The notes beneath the pieces are model-generated. The model had not been told where the DNA came from, made no database searches, and saw only the letters and a program-made list of their open reading frames with translations. This document shows positions 26,480 to 33,910 of a DNA stretch of 52,848 nt, one piece after another. The stretch spans positions 1 to 52,848 of the forward strand of contig PVWD01000009.1 in the NCBI GenBank assembly GCA_003003615.1, written 5' to 3'. The translations under genes and the position numbers were made by a program. The first letter of the stretch is position 1. The number at the start of each line of letters is the position of its first letter. The DNA comes from a filamentous cyanobacterium CCP2. Its GTDB lineage: Bacteria; Cyanobacteriota; Cyanobacteriia; Elainellales; Elainellaceae.

Positions 26480-27408
26480 GTACCAAGCGACAACGAACTC
26501 AATATTCTGCTTTAAGCGGAGTCAATGCATTTCTAAGCAGTGGAGAGAAAAAAATCTCTGAGAAATCAAATAGCACCATTCCAATTGAAAGTATCCGACT
26601 GCCTCACCGCCAACCCCGACGCTATTTTGACCCTGCCAAAATGGAAAAGCTAACGCAGTCGGTGAAGGAGTACGGTATTTTAGAGCCTCTTCTAGTCAGA
26701 AGTCTGGCGGACGGTAAGTATGAACTTGTTGCTGGAGAACGGCGATACCGTGCGGCAAAGGAGGCCGGTCTGGAAGAAGTTCCTATCTCTATCCGAGATT
26801 TAGACGATGCCCAGGCTTTGCAAATTGCCCTCCTTGAGAACTTGCAGCGTGAAGACCTCAACCCGGTAGAGGAAACGGAAGGTCTCCTCGATCTGTTATC
26901 CATTACGCTACAGACCTCCAGAGAGGAGATCATTAGCACCTTAAATATTGCTGCCCATGCAAGGCGGAAAGGAGAGCAGATTGCGGATAACGTTATCCGC
27001 AAGAACCTAGATGAAATCGAAAAGGTTTTTACTCTAGTGGGAACCCTAAGCCCTGAAAGCTTTCGGACAAACCGCTTACCTTTGCTGAATCTGCCTGGAG
27101 AAGTCCTTGAGGCACTGAGAACGGGACAGCTAGAGTATACGAAGGCTAGAGCAATTGCCAAACTGAAGGAGCCGAAGCAGCGTCAACAATTTTTAAAGAG
27201 GGCGATCGCTGAGAATCTCTCTTTGACTCAGATTCGGGAGGAAATCAAACGAAATCTTTCCTCCCCTGCTGAACCACTAGACTTTAATCGTAGGTTTTCC
27301 AAAATTGAACAAACGATTCGACGCAAAGGCATTCTGAAGGATGTAGAAAAACGACGAGAAATCGATAACCTACTAAGAAGCTTGGAGAGTTTAATTGGTG
27401 AGTCGTAG
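26476..27408 (+). CDS. parB: ParB-family partition protein
   Basis: 310 aa from TTG at 26476, which overlaps the parA stop (TTGA) and has GGAG eight nt upstream. The N-terminal ParB/Srx nuclease-like CTPase domain is clear: IPIESIRLPHRQPRRYFDPAKMEKL, ELVAGERRYRAAKEAG (arginine-rich nucleotide motif) and QIALLENLQREDLNPVEE. A helix-turn-helix region follows and the C-terminus is helical for dimerisation. It binds a parS-like centromere and spreads. A perfect 22-bp palindrome lies inside this gene (26981-27002). Confidence 0.93.
   Translation: MSTKRQRTQYSALSGVNAFLSSGEKKISEKSNSTIPIESIRLPHRQPRRYFDPAKMEKLTQSVKEYGILEPLLVRSLADGKYELVAGERRYRAAKEAGLEEVPISIRDLDDAQALQIALLENLQREDLNPVEETEGLLDLLSITLQTSREEIISTLNIAAHARRKGEQIADNVIRKNLDEIEKVFTLVGTLSPESFRTNRLPLLNLPGEVLEALRTGQLEYTKARAIAKLKEPKQRQQFLKRAIAENLSLTQIREEIKRNLSSPAEPLDFNRRFSKIEQTIRRKGILKDVEKRREIDNLLRSLESLIGES
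26981..27002. promoter_or_regulatory. Perfect 22-bp palindrome within parB (candidate centromere)
   Basis: TTGCGGATAAC followed by its exact reverse complement GTTATCCGCAA. It lies in the coding sequence around codons for IADNVIR. Its length makes chance unlikely in a window this size. Its position within the partition operon fits a parS-like site, though no binding evidence exists. Confidence 0.5.
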
Positions 27409-27440
27409 GTGCATCACTGCATGAGATGTCAACCTACAGC

Positions 27441-29096
27441 CTACAAATTTCGTCGCACATCTCGCCGAATTTCAGCCAAGCGTCCGTAAAGGGTTCCCGG
27501 ACAAATTGTGGCAACCCGATCGCGATGTCCCAGAATTCGAGGTAATGGTCTGGTGCCAAAATCAGCAGTTGGTGTGCTGACAGGTGATACCGGATCAGTA
27601 ATGCCCAACCGTCTGCAAAGCATTGTGCAAACCGCAACTACTGCTTCATATTGCGGCGGCCCAACGCGCAACGATCCTTGAAAATCTCCATCCACTGCAA
27701 CGCCAATGCCGTCATTAATTACGTCATGGGCACCTCGCTTACGACTCGATCGACCTTCATAGATACGACCGCTTGGCATGACGATATAGTGATAGCCAAT
27801 ATCGGAATAACCACTGCTGTTTAAGTGAATATCTCGAACCTGGCGCATTCGTTGAATTTCTTGCGTTTGGGAAGCATTGCTTGGTAAGGCTGCAATGACG
27901 GTGTGATGGAGCGTAATCCGGCGAGGATTGACTAAATTAGGGAGTCCTTCTGGCGTTGGGTTGACTGTCCAAACACTTCGGGGAAGCACATTGACCGATG
28001 AGGGAGTCGCCTGCACATTCAAAATAATCTGTGCGCTTTCTTGCTCTGATGCAATCACTTCGATTAAACGCTGCCCCCCCTGATTGAAAAATAGGAACGT
28101 TTGCCACCGTTGATTCCGCACGATCGGACGAGCTAGGATAAATTGCCTATCTGCCCTTACAATTAACTGCTCACCATCGGCAAATCCCCTTGCTTCCCCA
28201 GTCAGTTCAATGGCTGTTTCAGTGAAAATGGGTGATGTGGGTGGCGTAATAATTAAACGAGGAGAGGCTGCAATGACAGTAATAGTGACTGTATTGCTGA
28301 TAACGGGTGTGGGTGTAGTGTCCACGGAAGCTGTTAAACGACGCGTACCAACTTGTAAAAACTGAAACGTAATTTGCCAGGAACCATCTGCCGCGACGGA
28401 ACCAGCACTGGTTCTAAATTGATTATCTACCGTTAATGTTACGGGCTGCCCGGTTAGACCGATTGCCGTTCCAGAGATCAAAAAAGATTGCCGTACCGCC
28501 ACTCGATCAGGAAAATTTGTAATTGCGATCGTGGCTGGAGGAGCATCTAGAACCAATATAGTGGCAGGAGGGCTGCTAACCGTTGTGCCCTGCAAATTGG
28601 TTGTTGAGAACACCATCTTACGGTTTCCCGGACTGGTGAAGCGAAACTGAATACCCCAGTTCCCGCCTGCTGGAATATTGCCCAGTTCAAATTGAAATCG
28701 ATCATCAACCGTCAACGTCAAGGGTCTGCCGTCAAGCCCCTGGGCAATTCCCCGCACGGTCAGGGGTTCGCCAATCCGCACCTGTGCAGGTAAGATAGTG
28801 ATTTGAAGCGGGGGCGGTGCAGCATCAGTAACAGAAATGGTAATCGTTTGGCTACGAACTACATTTCCTGCATCATCTTGGGCAAGAACAACTAAACTGC
28901 GGTTTCCAGCATTAGTAAACCGAAACCGAAAGCTCCATAAACCATTTGTCGGAATCGCCCCTGCCCCAACTTGATATTGATCATCAATCACTAATGTTAA
29001 AGGTTTGCCTGCCAGGTCTTGGGACGTGCCGCTAATACTGAGATATTCTTCTCGCCTAATTTGAGTCGGGAAACCTGTAATTTGCAGTGTAGCCAC
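27441..29096 (-). CDS. N-acetylmuramoyl-L-alanine amidase (PGRP type) with Ig-like repeats
   Basis: 551 aa. Residues ~1-360 are four related ~90-residue beta-sandwich repeats (e.g. ITGFPTQIRREEYLSISGTSQ, ITILPAQVRIGEPLTVRGIAQ, ITNFPDRVAVRQSFLISGTAI), each with a D[DN]QF/RFQ strand. The C-terminal ~180 residues form an Amidase_2/PGRP domain with zinc ligands LHHT, HRD and Cys in ATICPG, and the catalytic-type GYHYIVMPSGRIYEGR. The enzyme cleaves the amide between MurNAc and L-Ala in peptidoglycan. No signal peptide is visible, so export, if any, is by another route. Convergent with parB. Confidence 0.93.
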   Translation of the reverse strand: MATLQITGFPTQIRREEYLSISGTSQDLAGKPLTLVIDDQYQVGAGAIPTNGLWSFRFRFTNAGNRSLVVLAQDDAGNVVRSQTITISVTDAAPPPLQITILPAQVRIGEPLTVRGIAQGLDGRPLTLTVDDRFQFELGNIPAGGNWGIQFRFTSPGNRKMVFSTTNLQGTTVSSPPATILVLDAPPATIAITNFPDRVAVRQSFLISGTAIGLTGQPVTLTVDNQFRTSAGSVAADGSWQITFQFLQVGTRRLTASVDTTPTPVISNTVTITVIAASPRLIITPPTSPIFTETAIELTGEARGFADGEQLIVRADRQFILARPIVRNQRWQTFLFFNQGGQRLIEVIASEQESAQIILNVQATPSSVNVLPRSVWTVNPTPEGLPNLVNPRRITLHHTVIAALPSNASQTQEIQRMRQVRDIHLNSSGYSDIGYHYIVMPSGRIYEGRSSRKRGAHDVINDGIGVAVDGDFQGSLRVGPPQYEAVVAVCTMLCRRLGITDPVSPVSTPTADFGTRPLPRILGHRDRVATICPGTLYGRLAEIRRDVRRNL

Positions 29097-29642
29097 TAGA
29101 GCCGCTCCCTAGATCACTTAATTCTGCTCTAGTGTAAGCTGCTTCCGTTTCCCTGTGTACCCCATTGTACTTCCTCCCTTTTCAGCATTCTTCACCATTT
29201 TCGGGTGGATTCTAGCATTCCTGGCATTTTTTTGTTATTTGCTGAACCAGATTCAGAACTGTTTCCGCGTAGGTTAGCGTTTTGTTGCGTTCGGCTAAAT
29301 ATTGTGGAGGAGGAAAATTGAAAAACCGATCGTTTCCCAAAGCTTTACTTTTCTCGCGGTGTCACAATCGGAGGCTTCCCCCCGTCCTATGGAAAAGCTC
29401 AATGGATATGGCAACGGATGGAAAAGTTAGGACGGCCGAGTTTTTTGAAATCCATACCAGATAAGCTTAACGCCAGGGAACTTGTCCTAAGCATTCTGCG
29501 TACTGCCATATCAGACCAGCTTATTAACAATCTGTAATGTGGTGTCACCTTGACTTTCTAAAGAAACTTCTTTATAAATTTGTTATGCAAAGTCATTTCG
29601 ACTACATATAACAACATCTTAGCTGGGCAGGGGCTGTGAGTC
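29097..29642. other. Intergenic region with a possible gene remnant
   Basis: 546 bp without a convincing gene. A plus-strand frame from 29322 to the TAA at 29537 reads like protein (VTIGGFPPSYGKAQWIW..., then MEKLGRPSFLKSIPDKLNA) but begins right after a TGA at 29319-29321 and has no upstream start; it could be a decayed gene. The remainder shows nothing recognisable. Confidence 0.35.
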
Positions 29643-30539
29643 ATGGCGACAAGCGAAGCGCTGAAGATTCATCTAACTGGGGAAGAGTTTTCAAACCTCT
29701 ATCCAAACGAGGCACTGCTGTCCAACGATTCAATCGATTGGGGTGGACTTTACCTGCACTATTACCGCCAGTCTCCCTTTGAAATGGTGGAGCATTCCTG
29801 TCCTCAGCATCGGCTGGTGATTAACGATCGCACTTTACAGTCGCCCATCATTGAAACTTTTGAAGGAGAAATATATCTCAATCTGGCGAGTCCCGGAACG
29901 GTGCGAGTGCTGACCGCCAATGCTCGCACCTCAGCGTATTGGGAGACAGAGCATCAGTTCATGATGCTGGCATTTGAGCCAGAGCTATTGACACGGCAAA
30001 TCGCTGATACAACAAATGTCAACTCTGTAGAACTGTTGCCCATCATCAATCCGTCTGACCCTCTGATTTACCACATTGGGCTAACGCTCAAAGCAGAACT
30101 GGAATCGGGTGGACTTGGAGGGCGTTTGTACGTCGATGCTATGACAACTGCATTGATGGCGCATCTTTTGAGGCATTATTCTGTTCAGAATTATTTGTTT
30201 CCCCCAGCGGTTAACGGTTTACCTAAGCGCCGATTGAAACAGATCGTAGATTACATTCACGATCATCTCGATCAGGAGTTAACCCTGGAGACGTTAGCCG
30301 CGATCGCCTACATGAGTCCGAGTTATTTCTCGCGTTTGTTCAAACACTCCACTGGGTTATCACCCCATCAATACGTGATTCACTGCCGTGTCGAACGTGG
30401 CAAGCACTTGTTGCGACAAGGAAAATTGAGTATTGCAGAGATTGCTGATTCTCTAGGATTTACCCATCAAAGTCACTTCAGTCATCACTTCAAACGCTTG
30501 GTTGGTCATACTCCCAAAGCATTCCTCAAGAGTCAATAA
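29643..30539 (+). CDS. AraC family transcriptional regulator
   Basis: 298 aa. Paralogue of 658-1530. The C-terminal two HTH motifs are LETLAAIAYMSPSYFSRLFKH and IAEIADSLGFTHQSHFSHHF, ending GHTPKAFL. The N-terminal domain is a sensory region of unknown ligand. It precedes, on the same strand, a MAPEG-like gene and a cluster of oxidoreductase and transporter genes, which it may control (inference). Confidence 0.9.
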   Translation: MATSEALKIHLTGEEFSNLYPNEALLSNDSIDWGGLYLHYYRQSPFEMVEHSCPQHRLVINDRTLQSPIIETFEGEIYLNLASPGTVRVLTANARTSAYWETEHQFMMLAFEPELLTRQIADTTNVNSVELLPIINPSDPLIYHIGLTLKAELESGGLGGRLYVDAMTTALMAHLLRHYSVQNYLFPPAVNGLPKRRLKQIVDYIHDHLDQELTLETLAAIAYMSPSYFSRLFKHSTGLSPHQYVIHCRVERGKHLLRQGKLSIAEIADSLGFTHQSHFSHHFKRLVGHTPKAFLKSQ

Positions 30540-30626
30540 GAATTTGCTCAAAAGTACAGGAATTTGCAAGACGCAGATTCGGAAGACTTTATACATTGAA
30601 GTCAGTTTCGTAAAGAGGTTCAGGTC

Positions 30627-30680
30627 ATGAACGCCAACCCAAAGAAACCTGTGCTGCTCCAAGAGGGAAACGACCTATGA
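30627..30680 (+). CDS. 17-codon upstream ORF before the MAPEG gene
   Basis: ATG at 30627 with AGAGG nine nt upstream, encoding MNANPKKPVLLQEGND plus one residue and ending in TGA that overlaps the next ATG (ATGA, 30677-30680). It could be a leader peptide coupling translation to the MAPEG gene. It may also be chance; no homologue is recognised. Confidence 0.35.
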   Translation: MNANPKKPVLLQEGNDL

Positions 30681-31243
30681 CCAGACAACCCGAAGCCCCA
30701 GTCAATCTGCACCAAGAAGAACTCGCCATTCGGCGGGCTGGTGTTCTATCGCTTATTCTCAGTGCCCTAAGCTTGGGGGTCGGCTATTTTACATTGCCGG
30801 TCTGGTTTGAGTTTCCGACCGCGCTAGTGAACCGTTTAGCTTTCGCCATTCAGTCTAGCTTGTTTGTGCTGCTTTGGGTGTTGGTGGGGGTGATGATGGT
30901 ATCGGTGGGGCGACGAAAATCGCTGGCGGATGTGGGGGGTGCGGCAGCTGGGCCACCCAGCGAAAAGATTGCGGTGTCGGTGGCGTTTCTGCAAAATACG
31001 CTGGAGCAGGCGGTGCTTGCCGTTGGCGCTTATCTGGCCCTAGCAACCCTACTCAGCGGTCCGTGGCTGTCGCTCATTGCGACGGCAGTGGTGCTGTTTG
31101 CGGTGGGGCGGCTATTGTTTTTGATTGGCTATCGCCGCGATTACCGGGGCGCTCGGGGGCGTGCCCTAGGCATGACCCTGACCCTGTTGCCGACTCTGGC
31201 CGGGTATGTGCTGGCGATCGCCTTAATCATCATCCCGTCATAA
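30677..31243 (+). CDS. MAPEG-family membrane protein
   Basis: 188 aa, about four hydrophobic helices: LSLILSALSLGVGYF, FAIQSSLFVLLWVLVGVMM, AVLAVGAYLALATLL, LIATAVVLFAVGRLLFLIGY. The characteristic ..FLQNTLEQAVLA.. helix and the GY.RD..ARG loop fit the MAPEG family (membrane-associated glutathione/eicosanoid enzymes). It may act on lipid or peroxide substrates with glutathione. Local composition is rather G-rich (runs of GTGGGG) compared with neighbours. Downstream genes run in the same direction. Confidence 0.75.
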   Translation: MTRQPEAPVNLHQEELAIRRAGVLSLILSALSLGVGYFTLPVWFEFPTALVNRLAFAIQSSLFVLLWVLVGVMMVSVGRRKSLADVGGAAAGPPSEKIAVSVAFLQNTLEQAVLAVGAYLALATLLSGPWLSLIATAVVLFAVGRLLFLIGYRRDYRGARGRALGMTLTLLPTLAGYVLAIALIIIPS

Positions 31244-31300
31244 CGACTGCAAAATCCCTATGGTTTCATCGAAGAACGCAATTTCAATAGGAGTTTTAAT

Positions 31301-32077
31301 ATGAGCATTCAACAGTTCACAGATGGAAATCCTACAACCTCTGATCTGGCAGGTGATGGCTCCATTTCAACCGACCACAAGCAGTGGGTTTGCACCACTT
31401 GCGGCTACAACATGATTGGCGAGATGCCTGATGTCTGTCCCTTTTGTGGCGCAACTCATGATCATTTTGTCGCTTGGGATGAAGCAGAGCAAACCTATCG
31501 CGTCACTCCATACCGCGTCAATGAGTATGTCACACAATTGCTGTCTGTGCCTCGTTTAGGGTTTGAACATGCGGCTTATCGCATTGAAACCGAGGAGGGT
31601 GCTGTCTGGATCGATTGTCCATCTGCATTTAATCGAGACTTGCAGCCAATCGAGGCGATCTACTTTACCCACAAGGATTTTATGGGTGCATCTAACCAGT
31701 ACCGTGAACTTTGGGGCGCAAAAGTCCATCTGCACACACTGGATGCCAGGATTCCGATCGCCAAACCCTTTCCGGTCGATCGCCCCTTTGACGGTGACTT
31801 TACCGAGCGTGGCATTGAAGCGTTCCACATTGGTGGACATTCACCGGGTTTTACGATTTATATCTATCGTCAGGTGTTGTTTATCTGTGACTACGCAGAA
31901 CCCCCAGGTTCTAAGATGCGACTCAACCCCTTTGGCCCGCGAGGTGAGACACGTAATGGTGCAGCACGGATACTAGAGGTTGTTTCTGAGCGATCGCTGG
32001 AGACGGTCTGCGGCTACAACTTCATCACGGAATTTGATAGCTGGCGTGAGGATTTTCAACACCTGCTTACAGTTTGA
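31301..32077 (+). CDS. Rubredoxin-like / degenerate metallo-beta-lactamase-fold fusion
   Basis: 258 aa. An N-terminal rubredoxin-like metal site has CTTCGYN and CPFCGAT (Fe or Zn ribbon, residues ~30-55). The remaining ~200 residues follow a metallo-beta-lactamase fold (GAVWIDCPSAF, IEAIYFTHKDFMGASNQYRELWGAKVHLH, IGGHSPGFTIYI, VLFICDYAEP), but the usual THxHxDH signature is reduced to THKDFMG. It may be a flavin-independent, catalytically altered MBL protein or use a different metal set. GGAG lies about ten nt before the ATG. Confidence 0.82.
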   Translation: MSIQQFTDGNPTTSDLAGDGSISTDHKQWVCTTCGYNMIGEMPDVCPFCGATHDHFVAWDEAEQTYRVTPYRVNEYVTQLLSVPRLGFEHAAYRIETEEGAVWIDCPSAFNRDLQPIEAIYFTHKDFMGASNQYRELWGAKVHLHTLDARIPIAKPFPVDRPFDGDFTERGIEAFHIGGHSPGFTIYIYRQVLFICDYAEPPGSKMRLNPFGPRGETRNGAARILEVVSERSLETVCGYNFITEFDSWREDFQHLLTV

Positions 32078-32087
32078 GAGGCAACAG

Positions 32088-32807
32088 ATGAAGAATATTT
32101 TGATTGTGGGAGCAAGTCGAGGATTAGGAGATGCTCTCAGCCAGGGGCTACCTCAAGCCGGAGATACAGCGTGGTTAGTCTCTAGAGGTAAACCACAAAG
32201 TCTTATGCAACAAGATGCAGTTAACCGCATTTGGATTGAAGCCGATCTGTCCTCTAATGCTGCCAGCCAAGAGATTGTTGCCGCACTGGACGGACAAAGG
32301 TTGGATGCGTTGGTCTATAACGTGGGCATCTGGGAATCAACCGCGTTTAGTGATGACTACGACTTTGAAGGGATTAACCCAGTTGACCATCAGCGGATCT
32401 TACAGGTCAACCTTCTGTCGGCAATCCATTGTATTCAGGCAGTTCTATCCAATCTCAGGCAGGCGAACCACGCCAAAGTAATCCTGATTGGTTCAATTTC
32501 TGGTGTCGAAAACACAGGTTCTCCAGAGGTTGCCTATGTTGCCTCTAAGTTTGGGGTGCGGGGAATTGCCCACGCTCTCCGTGAAAATCTGCGGACGGAT
32601 GGCATTGCTGTCACCTGCATTAATCCTGGCATGATTGCGACAGAAGTTCCCTATGAGACAGGGATCGATCAAGCACTGGCTCAGTTCAACGGTACTCAGA
32701 TCCCGGTTCATGATGTGGTGGCGATCGCCCGATGCATTTTGTCTCTCTCTCCTGCTTCCTGTGTCAAAGAAATTTCCATGCCTGCAATGGCAGACACTTG
32801 GGCTTAG
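32088..32807 (+). CDS. Short-chain dehydrogenase/reductase
   Basis: 239 aa from the ATG at 32088 with GAGAGG six nt upstream; an upstream in-frame extension reaches 31980 but overlaps the previous gene and is not used. Rossmann cofactor motif GASRGLGDAL (TGxxxGxG-type), NVGIWES region, catalytic Ser (IGSISGVENTG) and Tyr/Lys (VAYVASKFGVRG), and INPGMIATE. It is an NAD(P)-dependent oxidoreductase; substrate unknown. Ten nt downstream of the MBL-fold gene, so the two are one operon. Confidence 0.92.
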   Translation: MKNILIVGASRGLGDALSQGLPQAGDTAWLVSRGKPQSLMQQDAVNRIWIEADLSSNAASQEIVAALDGQRLDALVYNVGIWESTAFSDDYDFEGINPVDHQRILQVNLLSAIHCIQAVLSNLRQANHAKVILIGSISGVENTGSPEVAYVASKFGVRGIAHALRENLRTDGIAVTCINPGMIATEVPYETGIDQALAQFNGTQIPVHDVVAIARCILSLSPASCVKEISMPAMADTWA

Positions 32808-32824
32808 AAGGGAGGCTTGAGGAT

Positions 32825-33150
32825 ATGGGGAGTATTGCCTGGTTGCCCCGACTTAGCCCACAAGTTTGGGTGCTAGTAGCAGGAAGATTTCTCTCACAGA
32901 TTGGCTCTGGAATTGTACTGTTCTATGTTCCAATCTATTTTGTGAATCAGGTTGGGCTATCAGCAACGGCAGTCGGACTCGGGCTGAGTAGTGGTGCGAT
33001 CGCCAGTGCAGTCGGCTTTTTTCTAGCAGGTTCCATGACCGATTCTCACCTCTGGGGGCAGCGACGCACGCTTATACTCTCTTGCATCATCTCTATCTTG
33101 GCAGATTTCCTTTGGGGGTTAACAACAGAGACGAGTCTGCCTGGGAGGGT
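32825..33150 (+). pseudogene. MFS transporter, N-terminal fragment
   Basis: Starts at the ATG at 32825 and encodes MGSIAWLPRLSPQVWVLVAG with the first three or four helices of an MFS permease (LVAGRFLSQIGSGIVLFYVPIYF, GLGLSSGAIASAVGFFLAGSMTD, TLILSCIISILADFLWGL). After about residue 105 the sequence no longer looks like MFS (LPGRVTSGFKGSPYRK) and a transposase fragment follows, so the remaining ~9 helices are lost. It was the last gene of the MAPEG-MBL-SDR cluster. Confidence 0.8.
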
Positions 33151-33437
33151 GACAAGTGGGTTCAAAGGCAGCCCCTATCGGAAGTAGAGGCAAATGAGGC
33201 AGAAAAAAAGGGTCAAAGCTGATGAAGCCGACCCTTTCAGTTAAAAAGATGCCTGAATTTTACCAAACTCATCTCAAAGGTCAACTGACAATGGCTCAGT
33301 TTCTATTGCTGAGCCTGATGATTCAACTATTACAAAGCCTGCATACGGTCAAACTCGAATCCTTGGCGACAAAACTCCCCCTACCGATTCTCGCCGAGAG
33401 CCGACGACGCAAACTGCAACGCTTTGCTCTAGGGTGA
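33151..33437 (+). mobile_element. IS4-family insertion sequence remnant (transposase N-terminus)
   Basis: A 71-codon ORF at 33222-33437 (MKPTLSVKKMPEFYQTHLKG then MAQFLLLSLMIQLLQSLHTVKLESLATKLPLPILAESRRRKLQRF) matches the N-terminus of IS4-family transposases common in cyanobacteria. The DDE catalytic region is absent. Left end approximate, placed where the MFS gene breaks. Probably an internally deleted element (or MITE-like derivative). Confidence 0.7.
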
Positions 33438-33466
33438 GGTTGCTAGCGTATGCTTTACTCATGGCT

Positions 33467-33517
33467 CTCAAGGATGCTGTACGTAGTATCTACAGCGTAT
33501 GTCCTGAGGGCTTTTTT
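33467..33517 (+). terminator. Rho-independent-type terminator after the IS remnant
   Basis: Long hairpin CTCAAGGA..GCTGTA / TACAGC..TCCTGAG followed by GGGC and six T (33512-33517). It would stop transcription from the IS4 remnant or the disrupted operon before copB. Confidence 0.6.
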
Positions 33518-33910
33518 ACTGCCTCACCTACTTCTCAAACGTCCTCTTAGCAAAAGTTGAAACGCAGTATTGCAGGTAAATATAAAATGAGGATGAAATT
33601 TCGGCACAAAATCACCCCCCTGCTGGTGGTTCAGCTAAGTATTGTGGATTAAACAAAGCTTCGGTTTTATTGAATTCGTGATCCTAAGATGCAGCGTCTC
33701 TATTCCAGCAAGGGAATATCAGATCACAATGAAAGCAATAAAGCGATTTAAGAATAACGAATTATAAACAACCCTAGAAATTTCATTCCTGTTTCACTTT
33801 TATGTGCGAATTGGGAAGTAGAAGAAACATTGCTATAGCAAAAGTTACTTCCGTCTCAGATGGCGATATCTGGTTTCGCATTACACTTCTAGCACTTATA
33901 GGGGGCTTCC
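33518..33910. other. Intergenic region upstream of copB
   Basis: About 390 bp, AT-rich, no convincing ORF or known RNA. No copy of the TTGACTCTCCAG operator is present, so copB appears not to belong to the MerR regulon described here. Confidence 0.4.

Noticed and set aside
29282-29464. 60-codon plus-strand ORF
   Set aside because: No ribosome-binding site or family resemblance; a different frame (29322-29537) looks more protein-like.
33222-33437. Independent small gene of 71 codons
   Set aside because: It matches the N-terminus of IS4-family transposases and lacks the catalytic part, so it is listed as an IS remnant.
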